NCBI GenBank assembly: GCA_947374705.1
Contig: CANCDA010000142.1
Span: 1-6,324 of the forward strand
Origin: Comamonadaceae bacterium
GTDB lineage: Bacteria > Pseudomonadota > Gammaproteobacteria > Burkholderiales > Burkholderiaceae_C
Direction: 5' to 3'
DNA: 6,324 bases
In this document: piece after piece, positions 1 to 5,907 of the stretch
Position numbering within the stretch: the first letter of the stretch is position 1
Layout: each line of letters starts with the position of its first letter
Notes under the pieces: generated by a model
The model's input: the letters and a program-made list of their open reading frames with translations, nothing else
Databases searched by the model: none
What the model was told of the DNA's origin: nothing
Position numbers and translations under genes: made by a program

Positions 1-354
1 GGCGTCGGCCCGGAGCATGCCTACCTGAAGGACATCGGTCGTGCCGAATACGTGGGCATCACCGACAAAGAGGCATTGGCTGCATTCCACTACCTGTGCC
101 GCACTGAAGGCATCATCCCCGCACTGGAGTCCAGCCACGCCGTGGCCTATGCCATGAAGCTGGCCAAAACCATGCGCCCAGACCAATCCATCCTGGTCAA
201 CCTGTCGGGCCGTGGCGACAAAGACATCGGCACGGTGGCCGATCTCAGCGGGGGGGATTTTTTCTGCCGACCCAGCTGCCAGGGTCAGAGTGTCAAAGGT
301 GGCCCCGCCTCTGAAAAAGTTGTCAACGTGTCCAGCTTGGGAATCAAAGCATGA
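1..354 (+). CDS. trpB: Tryptophan synthase beta chain, C-terminal part (5' end outside window)
   Basis: TrpB is the PLP enzyme that condenses indole, channelled from TrpA, with L-serine to give L-tryptophan in the cytoplasmic alpha2-beta2 complex. The reading frame is open from base 1 and lacks its start, so only about the last 117 residues are present. Family hallmarks are visible: GVGPEHAYLKD, the IIPALESSHA segment (its Glu matches the conserved Glu350 of enteric TrpB), and LVNLSGRGDKDI, whose Ser corresponds to Ser377 contacting the PLP ring nitrogen. After GRGDKDI the protein continues about 40 residues, longer than the E. coli tail. The part reading ADLSGGDFF-RPS resembles tails I recall from Burkholderiales relatives, but the extreme end is not recognisable. 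The stop overlaps the trpA start as ATGA, which implies translational coupling. Identification is secure. Confidence 0.97.
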   Translation, partial: GVGPEHAYLKDIGRAEYVGITDKEALAAFHYLCRTEGIIPALESSHAVAYAMKLAKTMRPDQSILVNLSGRGDKDIGTVADLSGGDFFCRPSCQGQSVKGGPASEKVVNVSSLGIKA

Positions 355-1172
355 GCCGCATCAACGCTACCTTCGCGGCACTCAAAGCGCAAAATCGCAA
401 AGCCCTGATCCCCTTCGTCACCGCCGGTTTCCCCTACGCTGACATCACGCCCGAGTTGATGCACGGCATGGTGGACGCCGGGGCTGATGTGATTGAACTG
501 GGCGTGCCCTTCTCCGACCCCAGCGCCGACGGCCCCGTGATCCAAAAAGCCGGTGACAAAGCCTTGGCATTCGGCGTGGGCCTGGTGCAGGTGCTGGCCA
601 TAGTGCGCGACTTCCGCACCCAGAACAACACCACCCCCGTCGTGCTCATGGGTTACGCCAACCCGATTGAGCGCTACGACCAATTGCACGCCAGCGCCAG
701 CGGCAACAACGCCTTTGCCCGTGATGCCGCCGCCGCCGGTGTCGATGGCGTGCTGGTGGTGGACTACCCGCCCGAAGAATGCGTCGCTTTTGCCGCCGCA
801 CTCAAGGCCCAGGGCCTGGACCTGATCTTCCTGCTCGCGCCCACCAGCACGGACGAGCGCATGCAGCAAATCGCCGCACTCGCCAGTGGCTACGTGTACT
901 ACGTGTCGCTCAAAGGCGTCACCGGCTCAGGCACCTTGGACACGGCGGCGGTCGAGGCCATGCTGCCGCGCATCCGCCAACATGTACACGTGCCGGTTGG
1001 TGTGGGCTTTGGCATTCGCGATGCAGCCACGGCTCAGGCAATTGGACGGGTCGCTGATGCCGTTGTGATTGGCAGCAAAATCATCCAGTTGATTGACGAA
1101 CAATCTCGTGATCAGGTCGTGCCTGTGGCCGCAGCCTTTTTACGAGACATCCGCGCGGCTTTGGACGCATAA
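351..1172 (+). CDS. trpA: Tryptophan synthase alpha chain
   Basis: TrpA cleaves indole-3-glycerol phosphate to glyceraldehyde-3-phosphate and indole, which passes through the tunnel to TrpB. The 273-residue TIM-barrel protein is close to the usual 268 or so. The catalytic pair falls exactly at family positions: Glu49 in VIELGVPFSDP and Asp60 in SADGP. LIPFVTAGFP (19-28) is the conserved first strand, and VYYVSLKGVTGSG and VPVGVGFGI are the later phosphate-binding loops. The ATG at 351 is favoured because it sits in the ATGA overlap with the trpB stop and has a GGGA ribosome-binding sequence at 339-342, 8 bases upstream. Residue 58 is Ser in DPSADGP, where relatives usually carry a hydrophobic residue such as Leu or Met. 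accD follows after 27 bases. Confidence 0.98.
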   Translation: MSRINATFAALKAQNRKALIPFVTAGFPYADITPELMHGMVDAGADVIELGVPFSDPSADGPVIQKAGDKALAFGVGLVQVLAIVRDFRTQNNTTPVVLMGYANPIERYDQLHASASGNNAFARDAAAAGVDGVLVVDYPPEECVAFAAALKAQGLDLIFLLAPTSTDERMQQIAALASGYVYYVSLKGVTGSGTLDTAAVEAMLPRIRQHVHVPVGVGFGIRDAATAQAIGRVADAVVIGSKIIQLIDEQSRDQVVPVAAAFLRDIRAALDA

Positions 1173-1189
1173 TTTCCTTCACCTTCGTT

Positions 1190-1193
1190 GGAG
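1190..1193 (+). promoter_or_regulatory. Ribosome-binding site deciding the accD start
   Basis: A GGAG sequence lies 6 bases before the ATG at 1200. It supports that ATG over the in-frame TTG at 1188, which overlaps the ribosome-binding site itself and would only add METL ahead of the normal AccD N-terminus MSWLEKLLPPKI. Confidence 0.75.
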
Positions 1194-1199
1194 ACTCTC

Positions 1200-2072
1200 A
1201 TGTCTTGGCTCGAAAAACTACTCCCCCCCAAAATCCAGCATACCGACCCGGCCGATCGGCGCAGTGTGCCCGAAGGCCTGTGGATCAAATGCCCGAGTTG
1301 CGAAACCGTGCTCTACAAGACCGATCTGGAAAAAAACCAGAACGTCTGCACCACCTGTAGTCACCACCACCGCATTGGTGCACGCGAGCGTTTAAACCAT
1401 TTTCTGGACGGCGAGGGTCGCTTCGAGATCGGTCAAGAGGTGCTGCCCATCGACCCCCTCAAGTTCAAAGACAGCCGCAAATACCCCGAGCGCCTCAAAG
1501 AGGTGATGGACACTACCGGCGAGACCGATGCCCTTATCGTGATGGGCGGCGCGGTGCACAGCATCAGCCTCGTGGCGGCCTGCTTTGAGTTCGGCTTCAT
1601 GGGCGGCAGCATGGGCTCGGTGGTGGGCGAACGTTTTGTACGCGGCGTTGAAGCTGCTATTGAACAAAAAGTGCCCTTCCTCTGCTTCACCGCCACCGGT
1701 GGCGCACGCATGCAAGAAGGTCTGCTCTCACTCATGCAAATGGCCAAAACCAATGCAGCGCTGACCCGACTCGCCAAAAAAGGCCTGCCCTACGTCAGCG
1801 TACTGACCGACCCCACCATGGGCGGTGTCAGCGCAGGCTTCGCCTTCCTGGGCGATGTGGTGATTGCCGAACCCAAGGCGCTCATCGGTTTTGCTGGGCC
1901 ACGCGTGATCGAATCCACCGTGCGCGTCACGCTGCCAGAGGGCTTTCAACGCGCCGAATTTTTGCAAACCAAAGGCGCGGTCGATTTCATCTGTGACCGC
2001 CGCGAGTTGCGCAAGACGATTGCCAGCACCCTGGCCATGTTGCAACGTCAACCGGCGGATGCGGTCTCCTGA
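1200..2072 (+). CDS. accD: Acetyl-CoA carboxylase carboxyltransferase subunit beta
   Basis: AccD pairs with AccA in the alpha2-beta2 carboxyltransferase that moves the carboxyl group from carboxybiotin on AccB to acetyl-CoA, making malonyl-CoA for fatty acid synthesis. The 290-residue product begins MSWLEKLLPPKI, typical of the family. A C4 zinc ribbon is complete: Cys31 and Cys34 (KCPSC), Cys50 and Cys53 (CTTC), spaced C-x2-C-x15-C-x2-C. The crotonase-fold carboxyltransferase domain follows. Its Gly-rich loops GGARMQEG (167-174) and MGGVSAGFAF (starting near 207) match the regions expected to bind the acetyl-CoA carbonyl and the biotin. Many relatives have GGVSAS at the second loop; here it is GGVSAG. 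The gene lies 27 bases after trpA, the usual Burkholderiales order. The next gene is a lyase rather than the folC that I would expect there. Confidence 0.98.
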   Translation: MSWLEKLLPPKIQHTDPADRRSVPEGLWIKCPSCETVLYKTDLEKNQNVCTTCSHHHRIGARERLNHFLDGEGRFEIGQEVLPIDPLKFKDSRKYPERLKEVMDTTGETDALIVMGGAVHSISLVAACFEFGFMGGSMGSVVGERFVRGVEAAIEQKVPFLCFTATGGARMQEGLLSLMQMAKTNAALTRLAKKGLPYVSVLTDPTMGGVSAGFAFLGDVVIAEPKALIGFAGPRVIESTVRVTLPEGFQRAEFLQTKGAVDFICDRRELRKTIASTLAMLQRQPADAVS

Positions 2073-2127
2073 GGCTTTGCGGGACAGTCCGCAGTTACGC
2101 GAAGCGAACCAGCCCTGTCCTCAACCC

Positions 2128-3096
2128 ATGAAGACTGTTCTCATCAGCGAGGTCGGCCCGCGCGACGGCTTGCAATCCGTCAAGTCCGTCATGTCCACAG
2201 CGGACAAATGCCGCTGGATTGACGCACTGGTAGCCGCTGGCGTGCAAGAGATCGAAGTCGGCTCCTTTGTCCCCGCGCACCTGCTGCCGCAACTGGCTGA
2301 CACTGCTGCCGTGCTGCGCCATGCACTCACGCACACGGGCGTCACCGTCATGGCGCTTGTGCCCAACCTGCGGGGCGCGCAAGCCGCGCTGGAGGCAGGC
2401 GCGCAAAAGCTGACGATCCCCGTCTCCGCCAGCGCCGCGCATTCACTGGCCAATGTGCGCAAGACACGCGAAGCCATGGTCGAGGAAGTGCACGCCATCG
2501 CTCGCCTGCGTGACGCGCAGGCCCCCTTTGTCAAGATCGAAGCCGGCATTGCCACCGCCTTTGGCTGCACGATTCAGGGCGAGGTGGCAGAAGACGATGT
2601 GATCTGGTTGGCGGGTCAATGCATTGCCGCCGGGGCCGACGAATCCGGCCTGTCCGACACCACCGGCATGGCCAATCCGGCCCAGGTCAGACGCCTGTTC
2701 ACCCGCCTGCGCGCCGCTATTGGAGCCAAGGCCGGTGCCGCTCACCTGCACAACACCCGCGGCCTAGGCCTGGCCAATTGTCTGGCGGCCTATGACGTGG
2801 GCGTGACCACCTTTGACGCCTCGCTCGGCGGCTTGGGCGGCTGCCCCTACGCCCCCGGCGCGTCAGGCAATGTGGTGACGGAAGACCTGGTCTTCATGTT
2901 CGAGGCCATGGGCGTCAACACCGGCATCGATCTTGCAAAGCTCATAGCCGCGCGCGCGCCGCTGCAAGCAGGTCTGCCGGGTGAGGTGCTTTACGGCATG
3001 ACGCCTGAGGCAGGGCTGCCTAAGAACTGGCCCCATTTCGACCCTTCGACGGGCTCAGGACAGGCCAAGCTCAATGCGAACGGCAACTTGGCATGA
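2128..3096 (+). CDS. HMG-CoA lyase family protein (DRE-TIM metallolyase; candidate citramalyl-CoA or HMG-CoA lyase)
   Basis: The 322-residue TIM-barrel enzyme belongs to the HMG-CoA lyase family, which cleaves 3-hydroxy-acyl-CoAs to acetyl-CoA and an oxo-acid using a divalent metal. EVGPRDGLQ (8-16) supplies the catalytic Arg12 and the metal ligand Asp13. HLHNTRG supplies His206 and His208, and GGLGGCPYAPGASGN supplies the active-site Cys239 and metal ligand Asn248. These spacings equal those of human HMGCL (H233, H235, C266, N275). HLHNTRG differs from the HCHDTYG of typical HMG-CoA lyases, so the substrate may differ. (R)-citramalyl-CoA lyase is a known member of this family. No leucine-degradation genes are nearby. 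The ATG at 2128 fits family N-termini but lacks a clear ribosome-binding site; an in-frame ATG at 2059 would add 23 residues and overlap accD. The C-terminal DPSTGSGQA is encoded by a dispersed repeat. The stop overlaps the CoA-transferase start. Confidence 0.9.
   Translation: MKTVLISEVGPRDGLQSVKSVMSTADKCRWIDALVAAGVQEIEVGSFVPAHLLPQLADTAAVLRHALTHTGVTVMALVPNLRGAQAALEAGAQKLTIPVSASAAHSLANVRKTREAMVEEVHAIARLRDAQAPFVKIEAGIATAFGCTIQGEVAEDDVIWLAGQCIAAGADESGLSDTTGMANPAQVRRLFTRLRAAIGAKAGAAHLHNTRGLGLANCLAAYDVGVTTFDASLGGLGGCPYAPGASGNVVTEDLVFMFEAMGVNTGIDLAKLIAARAPLQAGLPGEVLYGMTPEAGLPKNWPHFDPSTGSGQAKLNANGNLA
3042..3065 (+). repeat. Dispersed intergenic-type short repeat inside the lyase 3' end
   Basis: The sequence CCTTCGACGGGCTCAGGACA and its flanks match a short, very common dispersed repeat of betaproteobacterial genomes. 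Its translations are recognisable as DPSTGSGQA in this frame and CPEPVEGS on the other strand. Here it is read in frame as part of the lyase C-terminal tail, 28 bases before the next start codon. Recognition is from memory of the consensus; no second full copy lies in the window. Confidence 0.7.
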
Positions 3097-4292
3097 GCAC
3101 CAACCCACTGCCCTACACCGGCCTGCGCGTGGTCGAATTCACTCACATGGTGATGGGCCCCACCTGCGGCATGGTGCTGGCCGATCTGGGTGCGGAAGTC
3201 ATCAAGGTTGAGCCCATCGGCCATGGCCACCAGGGCGATGCCACACGCCAGCTCATTGGCTCGGGCGCGGGATTTTTTCCCCTGTTCAACCGTAACAAAA
3301 AAAGCCTAGCGCTGGATTTAAAAACACCCGAAGGTCTGGAGGCCGCGCTGCGCCTGATCGCCACCGCCGACATCGTGAGCGAAAATTTCAAGCCCGGCAC
3401 CATGCAAAAGCTCGGCCTCGATTACGCCCGCCTCAAAGCCCTCAACCCCCGCCTCATCTACATCAGCCACAAAGGCTTTTTACCCGGCCCTTATGAGCAC
3501 CGTACCGCACTCGACGAAGTGGTGCAGATGATGGGCGGGCTGGCCTATATGACTGGCCGCCCCGGCGACCCGCTGCGCGCGGGCACCAGCGTCAATGACA
3601 TCATGGGCGGCATGTTCGGTGCCATTGGCGCCATGGCGGCGCTGGCCCAGCGTGAAAAAACCGGCCTGGGCCAAGAAGTTCAAAGCGCGCTGTTCGAAAA
3701 CAATGTGTTTTTGGTGGCCCAACACATGATGCAATTTGCCGTCACCGGCCAAGCTGCGGCCCCCATGCCCGCGCGCATCTCGGCCTGGGCGGTGTACGAC
3801 GTGTTCAAGGTCAAAGACGGCGAGCAGATTTTCTTGGCTGTGGTCAGCGACACCGCTTGGGCTATTTTTTGTGAAGCCTTCGGTTTTGCCGACCTCAAGG
3901 CCGATGAACGCCTGCGCAGCAACAACGACCGGGTGCGCGCCCGCGACTGGATGATGCCGCTACTGCGCGAGCGTCTGGCCCCCTTCAGCGCCGCCGAGTT
4001 GGCCGCTGTGTTCGAGCGCTACGCCCTGCCCTTTGCCCCCATCACGCAACCCCAAGATTTGCTCGATGACCCGCATCTGCTGGCCACCGGTGGCCTGGCC
4101 CCCATCACCCTGCCCGATGGCCGTGAGACGAAAACCGTGCTCATGCCCTTCACGCTGAACGGTGCGCGCCCCGGTGTGCGCCTGAACCCACCCAAGCTGG
4201 GTGAACACAATGCCGAATTGCTGGCAGAGATCGGCTATAGCGCTATAGAAATTGAAGCCCTCTACGCCAACGCCATAAAACCTGTAGGCTGA
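3093..4292 (+). CDS. Class III CoA-transferase, CaiB/BaiF family
   Basis: Family III CoA-transferases move CoA between carboxylic acids through an aspartyl-CoA thioester. The 399-residue length is typical. The N-terminal region GLRVVEFTHMVMGPTCG, the following LADLGAEVIKVEP, NRNKKSLALDLKTPEG and SENFKPGTMQKLGLDY are classic for the family. The nucleophile is Asp169 in VNDIMGG, the same number as in formyl-CoA transferase (Frc). The segment GPYEHRTALDE (132-142) departs from the more usual GPYA-RPGYD pattern and points to a distinct subfamily. The start overlaps the lyase stop (ATGA), so the two are probably translated together. Possible activities are succinyl-CoA:(R)-citramalate CoA-transferase, which is paired with an HMG-CoA-lyase-like enzyme in Chloroflexus, or succinyl-CoA:HMG CoA-transferase, as in human SUGCT. 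The family is certain and the substrate is not. The last codons contain a 14-base palindrome. Confidence 0.93.
   Translation: MSTNPLPYTGLRVVEFTHMVMGPTCGMVLADLGAEVIKVEPIGHGHQGDATRQLIGSGAGFFPLFNRNKKSLALDLKTPEGLEAALRLIATADIVSENFKPGTMQKLGLDYARLKALNPRLIYISHKGFLPGPYEHRTALDEVVQMMGGLAYMTGRPGDPLRAGTSVNDIMGGMFGAIGAMAALAQREKTGLGQEVQSALFENNVFLVAQHMMQFAVTGQAAAPMPARISAWAVYDVFKVKDGEQIFLAVVSDTAWAIFCEAFGFADLKADERLRSNNDRVRARDWMMPLLRERLAPFSAAELAAVFERYALPFAPITQPQDLLDDPHLLATGGLAPITLPDGRETKTVLMPFTLNGARPGVRLNPPKLGEHNAELLAEIGYSAIEIEALYANAIKPVG
4235..4248. repeat. Perfect 14-base palindrome in the CoA-transferase 3' end
   Basis: CTATAGCGCTATAG equals its own reverse complement. It encodes part of GYSAIEIEAL near the C-terminus and is more AT-rich than the surrounding gene. 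It could be chance, a protein-binding site or the remnant of a small repeat. No second copy was seen in the window. Confidence 0.5.
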
Positions 4293-4304
4293 AGAACAGC
4301 TACA
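4277..4304 (-). terminator. Possible Rho-independent terminator for the YggT-family gene
   Basis: On the minus strand TGTAGCTG, a TTCTT loop and CAGCCTACA form an 8-base-pair stem with one bulged base. It is followed after GG by TTTT. The hairpin straddles both convergent stop codons, whose genes are only 7 bases apart. The T-run is short and the stem only moderately GC-rich, so this is tentative. The plus strand has no T-run after the hairpin. Confidence 0.35.
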
Positions 4305-4860
4305 TCAGCGCCGTTGCCTGCAAGTGCCCCAGCACGATGGCGGCCACCTGCAACAGCACCAGCAGCACCAGCGGCGACAAATCCACGCCGCCCAGCAAAG
4401 GCACCACGCGCCGCACCGGGCTGAGGATGGGGGCCACCAGCCGCTCGATCACATCGCTCATCACCGAGCGCGTCTGCACCCAAGACAACACGGCGTACAC
4501 GATGACCAGCCCCGTCAAGCCCGAGATCACCAGCCGCACCAGACCAAAGCCCGCCAAAATGAGCACCGAGGCGTAACTACCCGTCATGCTCATCAGCAAC
4601 CAAAGCAAAGAGAACTGCGACAACTCCAGCAAAAACGCCGCCACCAGGCTTGACGTATCCCAGCGCCCCATCGCAGGCAGCACCCGGCGCAGCGGCAGCA
4701 CCAACCAGTCCGTCAAGGCAAAGATAAAACGCCCCAACGGATTGCCCGAACGCGCCGACATCGCAATCGCCTGCTGCTGCATGTACAGCCGCAACAAACA
4801 CGCACTGGCAACCACACCGACGATGACTTCAAGCAACAGAGAGAGGATTTGGTAGAGCAT
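4300..4860 (-). CDS. yggT: YggT family integral membrane protein
   Basis: This 186-residue inner-membrane protein of the YggT family is about the length of E. coli YggT. The family carries two YGGT repeats, and its biochemical role is not settled; E. coli YggT has been linked to osmotic stress tolerance. The duplication is visible: the first unit has DWLVLPLRRVLP (51-62) followed by DTSSLVAAFLLEL, and the second has ERLVAPILSPVRRVVP (139-154) followed by VDLSPLVLLVLLQ. Hydrophobic segments lie roughly at 2-25, 72-92, 97-128 and 161-180. The ATG at 4860 gives the normal N-terminus MLYQILSLLLEVI, although no clear ribosome-binding site precedes it. The gene is convergent with the CoA-transferase. 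Family assignment is strong and function remains open. Confidence 0.92.
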   Translation of the reverse strand: MLYQILSLLLEVIVGVVASACLLRLYMQQQAIAMSARSGNPLGRFIFALTDWLVLPLRRVLPAMGRWDTSSLVAAFLLELSQFSLLWLLMSMTGSYASVLILAGFGLVRLVISGLTGLVIVYAVLSWVQTRSVMSDVIERLVAPILSPVRRVVPLLGGVDLSPLVLLVLLQVAAIVLGHLQATALM

Positions 4861-5069
4861 GGGGTTGAGAAAGGTTGTAAGAAGCAGGGATGGTAGCCCA
4901 ATGGCGGGGTGGCGATCCGTCAGATTGCGGCCGAAAATCGGTCTTCATCCCGTTCACCTGCCCTTGATCGGCGTGGACGGCAGATAGCTGGAGCGCTGCA
5001 GGTAGCGCTCCAACAAAACGCCTCGCACTCGGCGTCAGACTTGTAGCAGATGCAGACTCGGTGAAGCCC
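4861..5069. other. Intergenic region without a convincing gene
   Basis: These 209 bases separate the YggT-family start from the methyltransferase stop, both minus-strand genes. Reading frames here are short and unrecognised. The only clear structure is the inverted repeat at 4989-5012. Any promoter for the YggT gene should lie here, but no convincing -35/-10 pair was found. Confidence 0.6.
4989..5012. repeat. Perfect 9-base inverted repeat (hairpin)
   Basis: TGGAGCGCT and AGCGCTCCA flank a 6-base loop (GCAGGT). The stem is strong and GC-rich, 58 bases downstream of the methyltransferase stop. No T-tract follows on either strand, so it does not fit a standard Rho-independent terminator. It may instead protect a 3' end or be part of a repeat. 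Confidence 0.7.
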
Positions 5070-5891
5070 TCAAGGCTTGACGAACTTCACCACAAACTCA
5101 TCTTTGGGCATGGGCGGATTGGGGGTGTTTTTGTCGCGCGGATCGGCTGGGTTGCGCAGGAAGTTGCCTTGCGCCAGGAACTTCATCCCCGAAGCCTCAA
5201 TTTCCTTGATCAGAAACGCTTCTTCAATGCGGTGCAGCGTGCCTGCCTCCGAGATGCCCGTGCCTGGGCGACCCGAGTGGTCGGCAATGACATAAATGCC
5301 GCCGGGTTTCAACGCGGCAAATACAGCCTGGTTCATACGCGCCCGATCCACGCCCATGTGGCCCAAGTCGTGGTAGTTGAACATCAGCGTCACCACATCC
5401 AACCCACCAGCCGCCAACTCTGATGGCACAGGGGCTTCAAAAGGCCGCACCACTGCCACGATGTGTGAGACAGCGGGGTTCTTGGCACGTGCTTCCAGTG
5501 CCTGGGGTGATGTGGGTCGGGGTGTGGCGGGCGCAGCGGGTGCAGCGCCGCCCTCAGGCGCAACAGGGAGCCGCGCCGGTGCACCGGGCGCTGGCCGTGG
5601 CGCACTTTGCCCATAGACCCGCCCGTTGGGCCCCACAGCGCGCGCCAGCAACTCGGTGGTGTAGCCACCGCCCGCGCTCAAGTCCAGCGCCACCATGCCA
5701 GGTTTGATGCCGATGAAGGCCAGCATCTGTTCAGGCTTGCGCCGCACATCGTTGGTTTTGTCAGCGGCGGATCGATCCGGGCTGGCGACGATTTGCGTGA
5801 TTTGGTCTTGACTCAGCGAGGCGCAGCCACCAAGAGCGACGATGGTTGAGAAGATCAAAGCCAAGGGCAATGCCCGGGTGAGTAGTTTCAT
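5070..5891 (-). CDS. Predicted lipoprotein, COG4798-type SAM-dependent methyltransferase
   Basis: The 273-residue protein begins with a lipoprotein signal: MKLLTR, a hydrophobic stretch, and the lipobox LGGC with Cys23 as the acylated residue. Ala follows the Cys, which would allow outer-membrane sorting. The rest is a class I methyltransferase fold of the COG4798 type. The SAM-binding motif I is MVALDLSAGGGYTTELLA (66-83), preceded by RRKPEQMLAFIGIKPG. Later family marks are LMFNYHD (169-175), MGVDRARMN (179-187), LKPGGIYVIADHS (194-206), and FLRNPADPRD followed by EFVVKFVKP at the end. Between motif I and the next strand lies a Pro/Ala/Gly-rich stretch (about 97-129). The ATG at 5891 is chosen because it has AAGGA 8 bases upstream and yields the signal peptide; the frame continues further upstream but is not family-like. 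The substrate is unknown, and how an exported protein would meet SAM is unclear. Confidence 0.88.
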   Translation of the reverse strand: MKLLTRALPLALIFSTIVALGGCASLSQDQITQIVASPDRSAADKTNDVRRKPEQMLAFIGIKPGMVALDLSAGGGYTTELLARAVGPNGRVYGQSAPRPAPGAPARLPVAPEGGAAPAAPATPRPTSPQALEARAKNPAVSHIVAVVRPFEAPVPSELAAGGLDVVTLMFNYHDLGHMGVDRARMNQAVFAALKPGGIYVIADHSGRPGTGISEAGTLHRIEEAFLIKEIEASGMKFLAQGNFLRNPADPRDKNTPNPPMPKDEFVVKFVKP

Positions 5892-5899
5892 GCTGATTT

Positions 5900-5904
5900 T
5901 CCTT
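5900..5904 (-). promoter_or_regulatory. Ribosome-binding site of the lipoprotein methyltransferase gene
   Basis: On the minus strand AAGGA lies 8 bases before the ATG at 5891. It decides this start, which places a complete lipoprotein signal peptide at the N-terminus, over upstream in-frame ATG codons. Confidence 0.7.
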
Positions 5905-5907
5905 TTC

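Noticed and set aside
285..869. Minus-strand 194-codon open frame opposite trpA
   Set aside because: It is fully antisense to a clear trpA, has no recognisable motif, and is His/Gly-rich in the way expected from the opposite strand of GC-rich coding sequence.
1392..2051. Minus-strand open frames opposite accD
   Set aside because: These are shadows of the well-supported accD frame, with no family features or ribosome-binding sites.
2081..2094. GCGGGACAGTCCGC dyad after accD as a terminator
   Set aside because: Only 4-5 base pairs can form and no T-run follows.
2095..2751. Minus-strand open frames opposite the lyase
   Set aside because: They are antisense to a gene with all catalytic residues intact and have composition typical of shadow frames.
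4324..4653. Plus-strand frame rich in His and Gln opposite the YggT gene
   Set aside because: The low-complexity HQQ composition is the antisense of Leu/Val-rich membrane codons. The YggT repeats prove the minus strand is coding.
4861..5069. Possible broken gene or attC-like site in the intergenic region
   Set aside because: Short frames show no recognisable protein. The hairpin flanks do not match the conserved attC core ends.
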